Positions 17,418 to 26,713 of a stretch of 64,000 nt of DNA are shown in pieces (the stretch's first letter is position 1; each line of letters opens with the position of its first letter). This stretch comes from Streptomyces albiflavescens (GTDB taxonomy: Bacteria > Actinomycetota > Actinomycetes > Streptomycetales > Streptomycetaceae), in contig NZ_BMMM01000030.1 in the NCBI RefSeq assembly GCF_014645835.1, positions 47,768-111,767 on the forward strand, written 5' to 3'. The notes beneath the pieces are model-generated. The model was given only the letters and a program-made list of their open reading frames with translations. It ran no database searches and was not told the origin of the DNA. A program made the translations under genes and the position numbers.

Positions 17418-18539
17418 TCAGGGCTCCAGGACGAGCAGCTGCGCCTCCTCCGGGGACCAGCCGACGGTCACCTCACTGTCCAGGCCGCCCGTCGCGCGCG
17501 AGCCCGTGCCGAGTTCCCGCATGACCACGTCCTGGCCGCCCACGTGCAGCCGATGACGGATCGTGGCGCCGAGGCCGGTGGACGACAGCACCCGGCCGGA
17601 GCCGCGGTTCTCGCAGCGGTCGGCGTCGACGAACCGCAGATGTTCGGGGCGGATGGAGACCGCGTACGCGTCGCCCTTGGCCCCGCGGTCCCGAACCCGG
17701 CCCACTCCCCACGCACCGAGGTCGACAACGGCCTCGCCGTCCTTGCGTTCCAACACCGTGCAGGGCAGCAGATTGGTGTCGCCGAGGAAGTTGGCCACCC
17801 AGTCGGTACGTGGATGCGCGTACACGTCCTCGGGGGCGCCCTCCTGCACGATCCTGCCGTCACGCATGACCACGATCCTGTCGGACATGGACATGGCCTC
17901 GTCCTGGTCATGGGTGACGAACAGGACGGAGATACCGAGCGACTGCTGCAGGGTCTTGACCTCGTCCTGCATCTGCTCGCGCAGGCGCTTGTCCAGGGCG
18001 GCCATCGGCTCGTCCAGGAGAAGGGCCGCGGGGTTGAACACCAGGGCACGCGCGAGCGCGACGCGCTGCTGCTGGCCGCCGGACATCTGACGCGGACGAC
18101 GGTCGCCGAGCCCGGCCAGACCGACGCGGGCGAGCGCCTCCTCCGCGCGCCCCCGCCGCTCGCCGCGCTGGACCCCTCGCATGCGCAGCGGGAACCCGAC
18201 ATTCTCGGCGGCGCTCATGTGCGGGAACAGGGCGTAACTCTGGAAGACGACGCCGAGGTTGCGGTCCTTGGGGGGCAGCCGGTCCACCGGTTCGCCGTCG
18301 ATCAGCACGGTGCCGGAGGTGAGTTCCTCGAAGCCGGCGACCATCATCATCGTCGTGGTCTTGCCCGAACCGCTCGGCCCGAGCAAGGTGACGAACTCGC
18401 CGGGTTCGACCGACAGATCGAGATCGTCGACGGCGGCGATATTCCCGTACATCTTGCGGACGCCCCTCAGCTCGATGGCGCCACGCCGCTCCTCGTGGGG
18501 AGCCGAGGCGGACGTCTGCTGTGTGGTCGTGGTCGTCAT
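17418..18539 (-). CDS. potA: polyamine-type ABC transporter ATP-binding protein (PotA-like)
   Basis: 373 residues from ATG at 18539. The ABC core is complete: Walker A GPSGSGKT (54-61), Q-loop VVFQSYALFPHMS, signature MSGGQQQRVALARAL, Walker B ALLLDEPMAALD and switch His in VTHDQDEAMSM. The C-terminal third is a TOBE/OB regulatory domain (AVSIRPEHLRF). This layout is that of the spermidine/putrescine PotA subfamily. It is the last gene of a four-gene leftward operon with the substrate-binding protein first. It energises import by the two permeases; polyamine specificity is inferred from the operon and the nearby aldehyde dehydrogenase. Confidence 0.88.
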   Translation of the reverse strand: MTTTTTQQTSASAPHEERRGAIELRGVRKMYGNIAAVDDLDLSVEPGEFVTLLGPSGSGKTTTMMMVAGFEELTSGTVLIDGEPVDRLPPKDRNLGVVFQSYALFPHMSAAENVGFPLRMRGVQRGERRGRAEEALARVGLAGLGDRRPRQMSGGQQQRVALARALVFNPAALLLDEPMAALDKRLREQMQDEVKTLQQSLGISVLFVTHDQDEAMSMSDRIVVMRDGRIVQEGAPEDVYAHPRTDWVANFLGDTNLLPCTVLERKDGEAVVDLGAWGVGRVRDRGAKGDAYAVSIRPEHLRFVDADRCENRGSGRVLSSTGLGATIRHRLHVGGQDVVMRELGTGSRATGGLDSEVTVGWSPEEAQLLVLEP

Positions 18540-18542
18540 GGA

Positions 18543-19373
18543 TCACCCTGTCTGTTCGGGGGCGGTCAAGGGGAGCAGCCGGGCGACGGAGCGGCGGCGG
18601 ATGGTGAAGCAGACCTGTACGAGCAGACCGAGCGTGGCGACGGTGACGAGCATCGCCGAGGACACGGCGATCTTCGGGGTCAGGTTGTACTGGATGTCGG
18701 TGAACATCTTCACCGGCAGCGTCGTCGCGTTCGGGGACTGCAGGAACAGCGCGATGACCGTCTCGTCGATGGACACCGAGAAGGCGAACAGGGCTCCCGC
18801 GACAAGCCCCGGCCGGATGACCGGGAGATAGACGAACCGCATGACGGAGAACGCTCCCGCGCCCAGACTGCTCGCCGAGCGGACCAGCGCCGGGTTCAGC
18901 CCGGCGAGGCTGGCCCGCACGGTGAGGAAGGCGTACGGCACGGCGAGCACGGCATGGGCGAGGCCGATCGGCAGGACCGTCCCCACCATGCCGACGGAGA
19001 TGAAGAACTGGTAGAACGCCAGAGCCAGCACCACCGCGGGCACGATCATCGGTGCCAGCAGCAGGCCCGTGATCGCCGCCTTCCCGGGAAACGTACGCCC
19101 GTGCAGCGCCACCGCGGCCGTCCCGCCGAGCAGGACCGCGATGACCACCGCGACACCGGCCGCCTGGAGGCTGGCGGACAGGGCCGACATCCACGCCTGG
19201 TCGCGGAAGAATCCTGTGACCGCCTCGGTGGACAACTGCTGGGGCGGAAAGGTGATGTAGCGGCTGCCGGTGAAGGCCACGGGCAGCACGATCAGCGTCG
19301 GTACGACCAGGAAGACGAAGACCGGCACCGAGGCGATCAGCGAGGACACATGTCGAGGTCTAGCCGGCCTCAT
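18543..19373 (-). CDS. potC: ABC transporter permease (PotC-like)
   Basis: 276 residues from ATG at 19373, chosen because AGGAGG lies 6 bases upstream; a start 5 codons earlier is less likely. It has six hydrophobic segments and the binding-protein-dependent permease EAA-type loop near ASSLGAGAFSVMRFVYLPVIRPGL, which contacts the ATPase. The N-terminal segment SLIASVPVFVFLVVPTLIVLP is the first membrane helix. It overlaps the end of the PotB-like gene by 14 bp and is separated from the ATPase gene by 3 bp, so all are co-translated. It forms half of the membrane channel. Confidence 0.85.
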   Translation of the reverse strand: MRPARPRHVSSLIASVPVFVFLVVPTLIVLPVAFTGSRYITFPPQQLSTEAVTGFFRDQAWMSALSASLQAAGVAVVIAVLLGGTAAVALHGRTFPGKAAITGLLLAPMIVPAVVLALAFYQFFISVGMVGTVLPIGLAHAVLAVPYAFLTVRASLAGLNPALVRSASSLGAGAFSVMRFVYLPVIRPGLVAGALFAFSVSIDETVIALFLQSPNATTLPVKMFTDIQYNLTPKIAVSSAMLVTVATLGLLVQVCFTIRRRSVARLLPLTAPEQTG

Positions 19374-20247
19374 ATTCGCCTCCTGCACGAAGGATCCGCT
19401 GGTATATCGCGACGAGCACGCTGACGATGACGGTCAGCAGCAGCGCGAGCGCCGACGCACCGGCGAAATCGGTCAACTGCCGTGCGTAGAAATCGATCTG
19501 ATTGGCGATCATCATGTCGCCGGGACCACCGAGGACGACGGGCGTGATGAAGAATCCGGTGCTGATGATGAAAACCAGCAGACCGGCAGCGGAGACGCCC
19601 GGCACGGTCAGAGGCAGGATGATCCGGCGGAAGATCGACGCCTCACCCGCACCCAGCGACCGGGCCGCCAGTTCGAGCCGGTCGTCGATCGCGGCAAGGG
19701 CCGCGAAGATCGGGAAGACGGCGTACGGCAGCAGATAGTGCACCATGCCGAGCACCACGGCGAAACGGTCGTGGAGCAGTGCCAGCGGGGCGTCGGTGAC
19801 ACCGAGCCCCTGCAGCGCGGTGTTCACCAGGCCGTTGTCCTGCAGCAGGACCGCCCAGGCGAAGTTCTTCACCAGGACGCCCGTCCAGAAGGGCAGCAGC
19901 ACCAGAGCGAAGAGAATGACCCGTGCCAGCGGCCCGCGCCGCCAGATCACCACGGCCAGCAGGTAGCCGAGCACGACCGTGGCGAGCGTCGACAGCGCGC
20001 TGATCTCAAAGGTGTTGAGCAGCGACCGCGACACCAGCGGGTCCTTCAGCACGCGTTGGTAGGCGTGGTCGTGAGTGCTCGCCGCGACGAGTTTGCCGAG
20101 AGGCGTCAGGAAGAGTACGGCGTCGAAGGCGAGTACGGGTGCCAGCAGCAGCAACCACGTGCCGCGCGGGCGCCGCCGCCGCCGCGGCGCGCCGGCACCG
20201 GCGGAAGCGGAGGCGGTCGCCGCGGCAGGCGTGACGGTGGACGTCAT
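19360..20247 (-). CDS. potB: ABC transporter permease (PotB-like)
   Basis: 295 residues from ATG at 20247, whose A is shared with the stop TGA of the substrate-binding protein gene. The N-terminal tail is Ala- and Arg-rich (GAPRRRRRPRGTW), then a first membrane helix (LLLLAPVLAFDAVLFLTPLG). The conserved permease loop is seen as ARSLGAGEASIFRRIILPLTVPGV. It pairs with the PotC-like permease to form the import channel. The reading frame continues far upstream without a stop, but the overlap with potD fixes this start. Confidence 0.85.
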   Translation of the reverse strand: MTSTVTPAAATASASAGAGAPRRRRRPRGTWLLLLAPVLAFDAVLFLTPLGKLVAASTHDHAYQRVLKDPLVSRSLLNTFEISALSTLATVVLGYLLAVVIWRRGPLARVILFALVLLPFWTGVLVKNFAWAVLLQDNGLVNTALQGLGVTDAPLALLHDRFAVVLGMVHYLLPYAVFPIFAALAAIDDRLELAARSLGAGEASIFRRIILPLTVPGVSAAGLLVFIISTGFFITPVVLGGPGDMMIANQIDFYARQLTDFAGASALALLLTVIVSVLVAIYQRILRAGGEYEAG

Positions 20248-21365
20248 CAGTTGCCCGCCTGCCACAGCTTGAAGCGCTGCTCGGTCGCCTTGAGGTTCTT
20301 GGCCCACCAGGCGTCGTCGCGTACCAGGATGGAGTCCGCCAGCTTGGGGCTGGTGGGCAGCGAATCGGCCACCGAGGAGGGCAGCTTGGCCAGGGCCGGG
20401 GTGTTGGCCAGGGTGAGGTTCGTGGTCTGGATGAAGTCGGCGCCGGCCGCGGCGTCGTTGCTCATGAAGTCCAGGAGCCGGAAGGCCGCCTCCTTGTTCC
20501 TGGCGCCCCTGGGGACCACGAAGTAGTCGCCCGCGACGACACTGTTGGTCGCGGTGAAGTTGAGCCTTGCCCCGTCCTTGCGGGCGGCGCTGATCCGGTT
20601 GTTGAAGCTTGTCGAGAGCGCGACCTCGCCCGAGGTCAGCTGCTGGATCGGCTCCTGATTGGCCGTGTGGTAGATCAGTCCGTCGCGCCCGGGGTGCTGG
20701 GCCAGGTACTTCAGGGCGGCATCGACGTCGAGGGGGTAGATCTTGTCGAACGGCACGCCCGCCGCGAGTCGTGCCGCCTCCAGGATCGAGCTGTCGGACA
20801 ACTGCGCGTAGACGGATCGCTTGCCCTTGTAGCGCCCCTGGTCCAGGAACTGCTCCCAATTCTTGGGCGCTTGCTCATCGGGGATGTGCTTTTGGTCCCA
20901 GGCCATCACGAAAAGGAAGCTCAGATATTTGATGCCGTAGTCGGCCTTCGCGTACGACGGCAGCCCCTTGTCGTTGATGACGCCGTAGTCCAGCTTCTCC
21001 AACAGCCCCTCATCGACGGCCTGGAGGTATTCCGGTGCCGTCAACTCCACCAGATCCCACTGGACATCGCCGGACTGCACCTGGGCCTTGAGTCCGGCGA
21101 GGCTGGTGTTGGCCAGCAGCGACGGACGCACACCCGACTTCTTCTCGAACGGCTTGAGCAGGGTCTTCGTCAACTGGTCGTTGTACGAGCCGCCGTACGA
21201 GGTGACGGTCACCGTGGTGTTCGGCTTGGCCGACGGGGTCGACTTGGTGCTGCACGCGGTGAGTAGACTCCCCGCCAGAGGTGCCGCGAGCGCGGAGGCT
21301 CCGGCCGCCCGCAGGATCGACCGGCGGCTCACGCTTCTGTGTGACTGCTCGTTCATTGTGGCCAT
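20247..21365 (-). CDS. potD: polyamine-type substrate-binding lipoprotein (PotD-like)
   Basis: 372 residues from ATG at 21365 behind AAAGG; a second ATG three codons in is also possible. The signal combines a twin-arginine motif (SRRSILRA, 13-20) with a lipobox ending at Cys38 (LLTAC), so it is likely exported and lipid-anchored. The mature protein has TVTVTSYGGSYNDQLTKTLLKPFEKKSG, WDLVELTAPEY and AYFLRNN-like hinge regions typical of periplasmic-binding-protein type II polyamine binders. As first gene of the operon it presumably follows the promoter in the 740-bp gap upstream, which it shares with the divergent aldehyde dehydrogenase gene. Confidence 0.87.
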   Translation of the reverse strand: MATMNEQSHRSVSRRSILRAAGASALAAPLAGSLLTACSTKSTPSAKPNTTVTVTSYGGSYNDQLTKTLLKPFEKKSGVRPSLLANTSLAGLKAQVQSGDVQWDLVELTAPEYLQAVDEGLLEKLDYGVINDKGLPSYAKADYGIKYLSFLFVMAWDQKHIPDEQAPKNWEQFLDQGRYKGKRSVYAQLSDSSILEAARLAAGVPFDKIYPLDVDAALKYLAQHPGRDGLIYHTANQEPIQQLTSGEVALSTSFNNRISAARKDGARLNFTATNSVVAGDYFVVPRGARNKEAAFRLLDFMSNDAAAGADFIQTTNLTLANTPALAKLPSSVADSLPTSPKLADSILVRDDAWWAKNLKATEQRFKLWQAGN

Positions 21366-22106
21366 GCCTTTCTTGGAAAACGACGTGGAACACGACGGCC
21401 CCGCGTTTCGGAGCGCACCGATGACAGGTGCGGGGCGCGGTGAATACGGGCGTGCGGCAGGGATCGCCAGAGGGGCAAACAGGTGAATCTGCGATCTGCG
21501 TCATGAACGATCAGGTCGAAAGGTGACCTGAGGAGCCAATGGCCGTCGCCAACGGCCATGACATTCCGGAACTCGTTCGCATCCGCGATCACTATCAGGC
21601 GATCCGCGGAAAAAGGAACGATCCGGTACACGCGGTCTGCCTCAGCCCGGCGACCGCGTGGCGCAACAGTAGGGACATGTCCTCTGCGCGTCAATGAGTG
21701 ATTTCCCAGCGGGTGCGCCCATGTCCAGGAGACAGATGTCGCCTCGTCCTACCCGGACGGCATCAACCCTCGCGGGTGTGCAGATCATCCATACGGTTTC
21801 GGGACTATGGATGAATCCACCACTTCTTGGCTGTTCGGGTGGCGGATAGCGTCACTGGCCTGGAACGGAGACCGGGCCTGGTCAGGTCGTCCGTGCCTCA
21901 GCTGCTGTACCTCAGGCATGGCCCGTCGGCGCGGATTCGCCAACTCTGCGCCGTTCGGGTCGGCCCTCTTACTCGGCACGACCGGAACGCAATTCCACAG
22001 CCGCCCTCCACCCCTGGGGCGCTGCGTCATCGCCATCCTCAAGCCGGCCTCCCAGCAGATCTCCTGTATCCCTACGACTCTCAAGCCACAAGGAGCACGG
22101 AACGTC
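21366..22106. other. 740-bp divergent intergenic region
   Basis: It lies between the leftward transporter operon and the rightward aldehyde dehydrogenase gene, so it should hold both promoters. No open frame here looks genuine. The unusual length for a promoter region leaves room for operators or an untranslated leader, but no clear palindrome or riboswitch-like fold was recognised. Confidence 0.45.
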
Positions 22107-23552
22107 GTGAGCGAAATCCTTACGCTGCGCAATTTCATCGACGGCGAATTCGTCGACGCGAAGGACGGTCGCACGCTGCCGGTCGTCGACCCCACCACCG
22201 GTGAGGTGTACGCGAGTTCACCGCTCTCGGGGGCGGCGGACGTGGACGCGGCGATGGCAGCCGCGGCGGCGGCCTTTCCTGTGTGGCGCGACTCCACGCC
22301 CAGCACCCGGCAGAAGCTGCTCCTGAAGATCGCGGACGCCGTTGAGGCACGCGCTGAGGAGCTGGTCGAGGCGGAGTGCCGCGACACCGGCAAGCCCCGC
22401 GCCGTGACCAGGACCGAAGAGATCGTCCCCATGGTCGACCAGCTGCGCTTCTTCGCGGGCGCCGCACGCCTGCTGGAGGGCAAGGCGGCGGGGGAGTACG
22501 CGGAGGGCCTGACCTCCATCATCCGGCGGGAGCCGATCGGTGTGTGCGCGCAGGTCGCGCCCTGGAACTACCCGATGATGACGGCTGTGTGGAAGTTCGC
22601 ACCGGCCGTCGCCGCGGGCAACACCGTGGTCCTCAAGCCGTCGGACACCACCCCCGCGTCCACGGTGCTGCTCGCCGGGATCATCGGTGGCGTGCTGAAG
22701 GAGCTGGATCTGCCTGCCGGTGTGCTCAATGTCGTGTGCGGTGACCGGACCACAGGCCAGCTCATGGTCGAGCACCCGGTTCCGGCCATGGCCGCCATCA
22801 CCGGTTCCGTACGTGCCGGCATCCAAGTCGCCGAGAGCGCCGCCAAGGACGTCAAGCGTGTCCACCTGGAGCTCGGCGGCAAGGCACCCGTGGTGGTCTT
22901 CGACGACGCGGACATCGAGCAGGCCGTCGAGGGCATCACGACGGCGGGCTTCTTCAACGCCGGCCAGGACTGCACCGCCGCCACCCGCATCCTCGTCCAC
23001 GAGTCCATCCACGATGAGTTCGTCGCCGCACTGGCCAAGGCCGCAGCCGACGTGAAAACCGGTGGCATCGACGAGGAGGACGTCCTCTTCGGCCCACTCA
23101 ACAACGTCAACCAACTCGCCCAGGTGAGCGGCTTCGTCGACCGGCTCCCTTCACACGCCAAGGTCGAGGCGGGTGGGCACCGCGTCGGCGAGACCGGCTA
23201 CTTCTACGCGCCGACCGTCGTCTCGGGCCTCGAGCAGGACGACGAGATCATCCAGAACGAGGTCTTCGGCCCGGTCATCACAGTCCAGTCCTTCTCGGAC
23301 GAGGACCAGGCAGTGGAGTGGGCCAACGGCGTCGACTACGCCCTCGCCTCCTCGGTCTGGACGAAGGACCACGCCCGCGCGATGCGCATGTCCAAGCGCC
23401 TCGACTTCGGCTGCGTGTGGATCAACACCCACATGATCCTGGTGGCCGAAATGCCACACGGCGGCTACAAGAAGTCCGGCTACGGCAAGGACCTGTCGGC
23501 GTACGGCTTCGAGGACTACACACGGATCAAGCACGTCATGACGTCGCTGTGA
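22107..23552 (+). CDS. aldehyde dehydrogenase, gamma-aminobutyraldehyde type
   Basis: 481 residues from GTG at 22107, preceded by AAGGAG; the frame is open 100 codons further up but without family resemblance. It is a typical NAD(P)-dependent ALDH: QVAPWNYPMMTAVWKFAPA, catalytic Glu255 in LELGGKAPVV, catalytic Cys289 in NAGQDCTAATR, and NEVFGPVITVQSF. NAGQDCTA and the C-terminal MPHGGYKKSGYGKDLSAYGFEDYTRIKHVM are features of PuuC/PatD-like gamma-aminobutyraldehyde dehydrogenases. It would oxidise the aldehyde made from putrescine. Divergence from a PotABCD-like importer supports a polyamine-use module; the aminotransferase or oxidase step is not in this window. Confidence 0.88.
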   Translation: MSEILTLRNFIDGEFVDAKDGRTLPVVDPTTGEVYASSPLSGAADVDAAMAAAAAAFPVWRDSTPSTRQKLLLKIADAVEARAEELVEAECRDTGKPRAVTRTEEIVPMVDQLRFFAGAARLLEGKAAGEYAEGLTSIIRREPIGVCAQVAPWNYPMMTAVWKFAPAVAAGNTVVLKPSDTTPASTVLLAGIIGGVLKELDLPAGVLNVVCGDRTTGQLMVEHPVPAMAAITGSVRAGIQVAESAAKDVKRVHLELGGKAPVVVFDDADIEQAVEGITTAGFFNAGQDCTAATRILVHESIHDEFVAALAKAAADVKTGGIDEEDVLFGPLNNVNQLAQVSGFVDRLPSHAKVEAGGHRVGETGYFYAPTVVSGLEQDDEIIQNEVFGPVITVQSFSDEDQAVEWANGVDYALASSVWTKDHARAMRMSKRLDFGCVWINTHMILVAEMPHGGYKKSGYGKDLSAYGFEDYTRIKHVMTSL

Positions 23553-23727
23553 GGTGCCTGGTCCGGGATGTCCGACCTGCCGGTGGTCTACCACGCGCCT
23601 GGTGAAACCCGCCGGCCGCCCGCGTCTTCGTGGGACAGGTTTGCCGGATGATCGGGCGCGGGCGCGCCGTCCAGCTGGTCGAAGCGGTCGTCATCGTGGT
23701 AACCGGTCCGTGACGTTGTGTATCGCA

Positions 23728-26505
23728 TCAGTCGACGAGGTCCGCCCGCGCCAGATAGCGGGCCAGTTCGGAGCGTGAGCGGATACCGAGCTTGCGGTAC
23801 ACGCGGGTGAGGTGGGCCTCGACCGTTTTGCGGGACACGAACAGGGCCGTGGCGGCCTCGACGTTGCTGAGACCCTCTCCGATGGCACGGGCCACTTGGA
23901 GTTCTTGCGCCGTCAGGAGGTCCACCCGTGGCGGCTGGGCGGCGCCGGGTACGGGGCGTCGGCCGGCCGCGGCGAGTTCCGAAGCGGCCCTGGCTGCCCA
24001 GGTGGCGGCGCCGAGTGCCGTGAAGGTCCGGTGGGCGGCCTGAAGGGGATCGCGGGCCGCCGCCGGGCGTCGCAGGCGGCGCAGGGTCTCGCCGCACACC
24101 AGCCGGGTGCGGGCCAGCTCGTAGGGCATCGCGCGCCGGGAGTGCGCCCGCTCCGCCTCGGCCAGCCATTGCTGCACGGTGTCGGCGGACTCGGCGAGCA
24201 TGGCCCGGCACCGGGCGTAGGCGGCCGCGGGCCAGGCCAGCCCGGTGGATTGCGCACGTTCGCGCAGCCAGAGGGTGATCTCCATGGCCCGCTTCCGGTT
24301 CCCGGTGCGGCTGTGCGCCTCCGCCAAATCCGCGACGAACGGCATCAAGTTGGGGTTGCCCAACCCCATCTCCGCCGCCGCAGCGAACGCCCGCTCCAGA
24401 TGCGAGAGGCACGGCCCCGGGTCCCCGGAGGCCAGGGCCGCGGAGCCCAGCGCGGACTCCGCGAAGATCTCCAGGCCGGGGATGCCTTCACCGCAGTGTT
24501 CCTCGTAGTACGCGATACGTTCCTCGCAGGCGGCCCGTTCCCCGCGCAGTCCCTCCAACCGTGCCAGCGACGTCAGCGCGTACCCGGTCATCGCGTTGTG
24601 CCCGAACTCCTGCCCCCAGCGCAGGGCCTCGGCTGCGTCCGCCCGGGCCGCCGCCCACCGGCCCCACGACTCCGTCTCGCAGCGTCCCACCAGAGCGAAA
24701 GGCAGCAGAGCGGGGACACCGTCGCGCCGGGCCCGGTCGATCACCGTGCCGAACACCTCGCGGGCCGCGTCCTCCTCGTCCACCCAGGAGAGCGCCTGGC
24801 CGATCAGGACCGCCAACTGCCGTTCCTCCAGTGCCCAGTTCCCGTGCAGGGCCGCTCGGGCGTCGAGCACCAGCCGGCGACTCTCCCCTACCTGCCCGGT
24901 CAACGCCTGCGTGTTGCCCCGCAGCACCCTGGCCAGTTGTAGCTCCGGCCCTGTGGCCAGTGTGTCGGCCAGTTCACCGCAGCGGGCCGCGGTGTCGGCC
25001 GCCCAGCCGATGTTGCCGCCCATAGCCGCCGGCATGACGGCCGCGCCGTACAGCGCACAGGCCCACGCCGGATCCACCCCCTCGGCCGCCGCGGCCGCAG
25101 CGACCAGCAGCCGGTGCGCTCCGGCCGGATCGCCGACCCAGCTGCGTGCCTGTCCGCGGAGCAGTTCGATGCCGGCGGTGAGCGCCGGTTCGGCACTGTG
25201 GCGCAGTGCCTCTTCGCACCACTGGGCGGCATCGGCTGTAGCGCCGCTGTAGAAAGCGTCCTGGGCGGCGTTGAGCAGGCGGACGGCTTTGTCCGATGCC
25301 TTGGGGGACAGTTCGGCCGCCCGGTGCCAGGCCCGGGCCGAGGTTCCGAGTGCCCCGCGCCGCCGTGCTTGTACAGCCCCGTCGGCGAGTGCCGCGGCCA
25401 CTGTCTCGTCCGGTCCGGGCGCCGCACTGGCGAGGTACCAGGTGCGCAGCTCTCCGGACGACAGATCCGCGAGTACCCGGTACGCGCGCAGGCGCTGAGC
25501 GACCGGACAGTGCGCCAGCACCAGCGGGCGCAGGATGGGATGCCGCAGTTCGTAGCCCTCGTGCCCAGCACGGACCAGGCCCGCCTCCTCGGCAGCCGTC
25601 AGAGAGCTCAGCGACAGACCTACGGCATCGAGCGCCCGCTCTAGCACGGCGTACTTCGGGGAACGGCACAGCGCGACGTACACCAGTGCGTCGCGCGTTC
25701 CCGGGGCCAGCGCCCGCATCCGGCCCCACCAGGCTCGCTCCACCAGTGGCCCGGGGATCTCCCACTCCTGCTCCGCCAGACCGTCGCCCCGCGCCCTGGC
25801 TTGCGCCAGCGCGTCCGCGTACTCCACCAGGACCAGCGGGTTCCCCATACTCAGCGGGATCAGCCGGGCGGCCGCAGCCTCCGCCGGATCCAGTCCGCGC
25901 CGCCGCAGCAGCTGCCGGCATTCGTTGCCGTCCAACGGGGCGAGCACTACGTGAGGCACGCCGTCCCACATGCCGTCCTCGCCGCCCTCCGTCCGTACGG
26001 CCATCACGAGAGCCACCCGCTCGGTGGACAGCCGCCGTGCGACGAACTGCAGTACGCGCCGGGACGAGGGATCCACCCAGTGCAGGTCGTCGATCAGCAC
26101 CACCAGCGGCTCGGCTTCGCCCGCCGCCGCCAGCACGCCCAGCGCTCCGGCGCACACGGCGTACGGATTCGGGTCGGCGACGTCCGCCAGCGCGAGACAC
26201 CCTTCCAACGCCCTGCACTGGGCGATCGGCACCTCGGCGAAGTACTTGCGCAGCGGCAGCAGCAGATCGGCGAGGACTGTGTACGGAAGAACCGCTTCCG
26301 ACTCGATCCCGCGGGCTCGCAGTACGCGAGCACCGGCGCGCCCCGCGGCATAGTCGAGCAGCGTGCTCTTCCCGATCCCCGGATCACCGCGCAGCAGCAG
26401 CGCCGCGCCCCGGTCGGGCAGCGAGTCCAACAGCCCGTGGAGCAGGTCGCACTCACGGCCGCGGCCGATGGGCTCTTCCCCGTCCTGCCATGCCGACTCG
26501 TCCAT
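23728..26505 (-). CDS. large LuxR-family ATPase regulator (LAL type)
   Basis: 925 residues from ATG at 26505 (GTG one codon earlier is possible); the frame stays open 162 codons further but that part overlaps the divergent gene. Domains are a STAND/AAA ATPase with Walker A GDPGIGKS (40-47) and LVVLIDDLHWVDPSS as Walker B, then a long TPR-like helical region. A C-terminal LuxR helix-turn-helix follows (LTAQELQVARAIGEGLSNVEAATALFVSRKTVEAHLTRVYRKLG). Large ATP-binding LuxR proteins act as pathway activators in Streptomyces. Its position directly divergent from the injection-system flank makes it a candidate regulator of that locus (inference). Confidence 0.88.
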   Translation of the reverse strand: MDESAWQDGEEPIGRGRECDLLHGLLDSLPDRGAALLLRGDPGIGKSTLLDYAAGRAGARVLRARGIESEAVLPYTVLADLLLPLRKYFAEVPIAQCRALEGCLALADVADPNPYAVCAGALGVLAAAGEAEPLVVLIDDLHWVDPSSRRVLQFVARRLSTERVALVMAVRTEGGEDGMWDGVPHVVLAPLDGNECRQLLRRRGLDPAEAAAARLIPLSMGNPLVLVEYADALAQARARGDGLAEQEWEIPGPLVERAWWGRMRALAPGTRDALVYVALCRSPKYAVLERALDAVGLSLSSLTAAEEAGLVRAGHEGYELRHPILRPLVLAHCPVAQRLRAYRVLADLSSGELRTWYLASAAPGPDETVAAALADGAVQARRRGALGTSARAWHRAAELSPKASDKAVRLLNAAQDAFYSGATADAAQWCEEALRHSAEPALTAGIELLRGQARSWVGDPAGAHRLLVAAAAAAEGVDPAWACALYGAAVMPAAMGGNIGWAADTAARCGELADTLATGPELQLARVLRGNTQALTGQVGESRRLVLDARAALHGNWALEERQLAVLIGQALSWVDEEDAAREVFGTVIDRARRDGVPALLPFALVGRCETESWGRWAAARADAAEALRWGQEFGHNAMTGYALTSLARLEGLRGERAACEERIAYYEEHCGEGIPGLEIFAESALGSAALASGDPGPCLSHLERAFAAAAEMGLGNPNLMPFVADLAEAHSRTGNRKRAMEITLWLRERAQSTGLAWPAAAYARCRAMLAESADTVQQWLAEAERAHSRRAMPYELARTRLVCGETLRRLRRPAAARDPLQAAHRTFTALGAATWAARAASELAAAGRRPVPGAAQPPRVDLLTAQELQVARAIGEGLSNVEAATALFVSRKTVEAHLTRVYRKLGIRSRSELARYLARADLVD

Positions 26506-26713
26506 CACGCCCCCGTGCCCCCGAGTAGTGACGAATTCCGCCCCGCTGCACCAGGGTGCTCGACACGAGGTGATCGCCGAGGGCACTTCGCCCTTTGGCG
26601 CGAATTTCTGTTGGACCGTCAGATTCTGCTGAGATATAGGGAGTTCCCTGTTGCGGTGCGGGCCGTCGAAGCGCTGGGCTGCCTGGAGGAGTGCGCTCTT
26701 TGGGAGGCACGCA

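Noticed and set aside
17544..19424. 626-codon plus-strand frame opposite the ABC transporter genes
   Set aside because: His/Arg/Asp/Gly-rich low-complexity translation; the minus strand carries clear PotA and PotC motifs.
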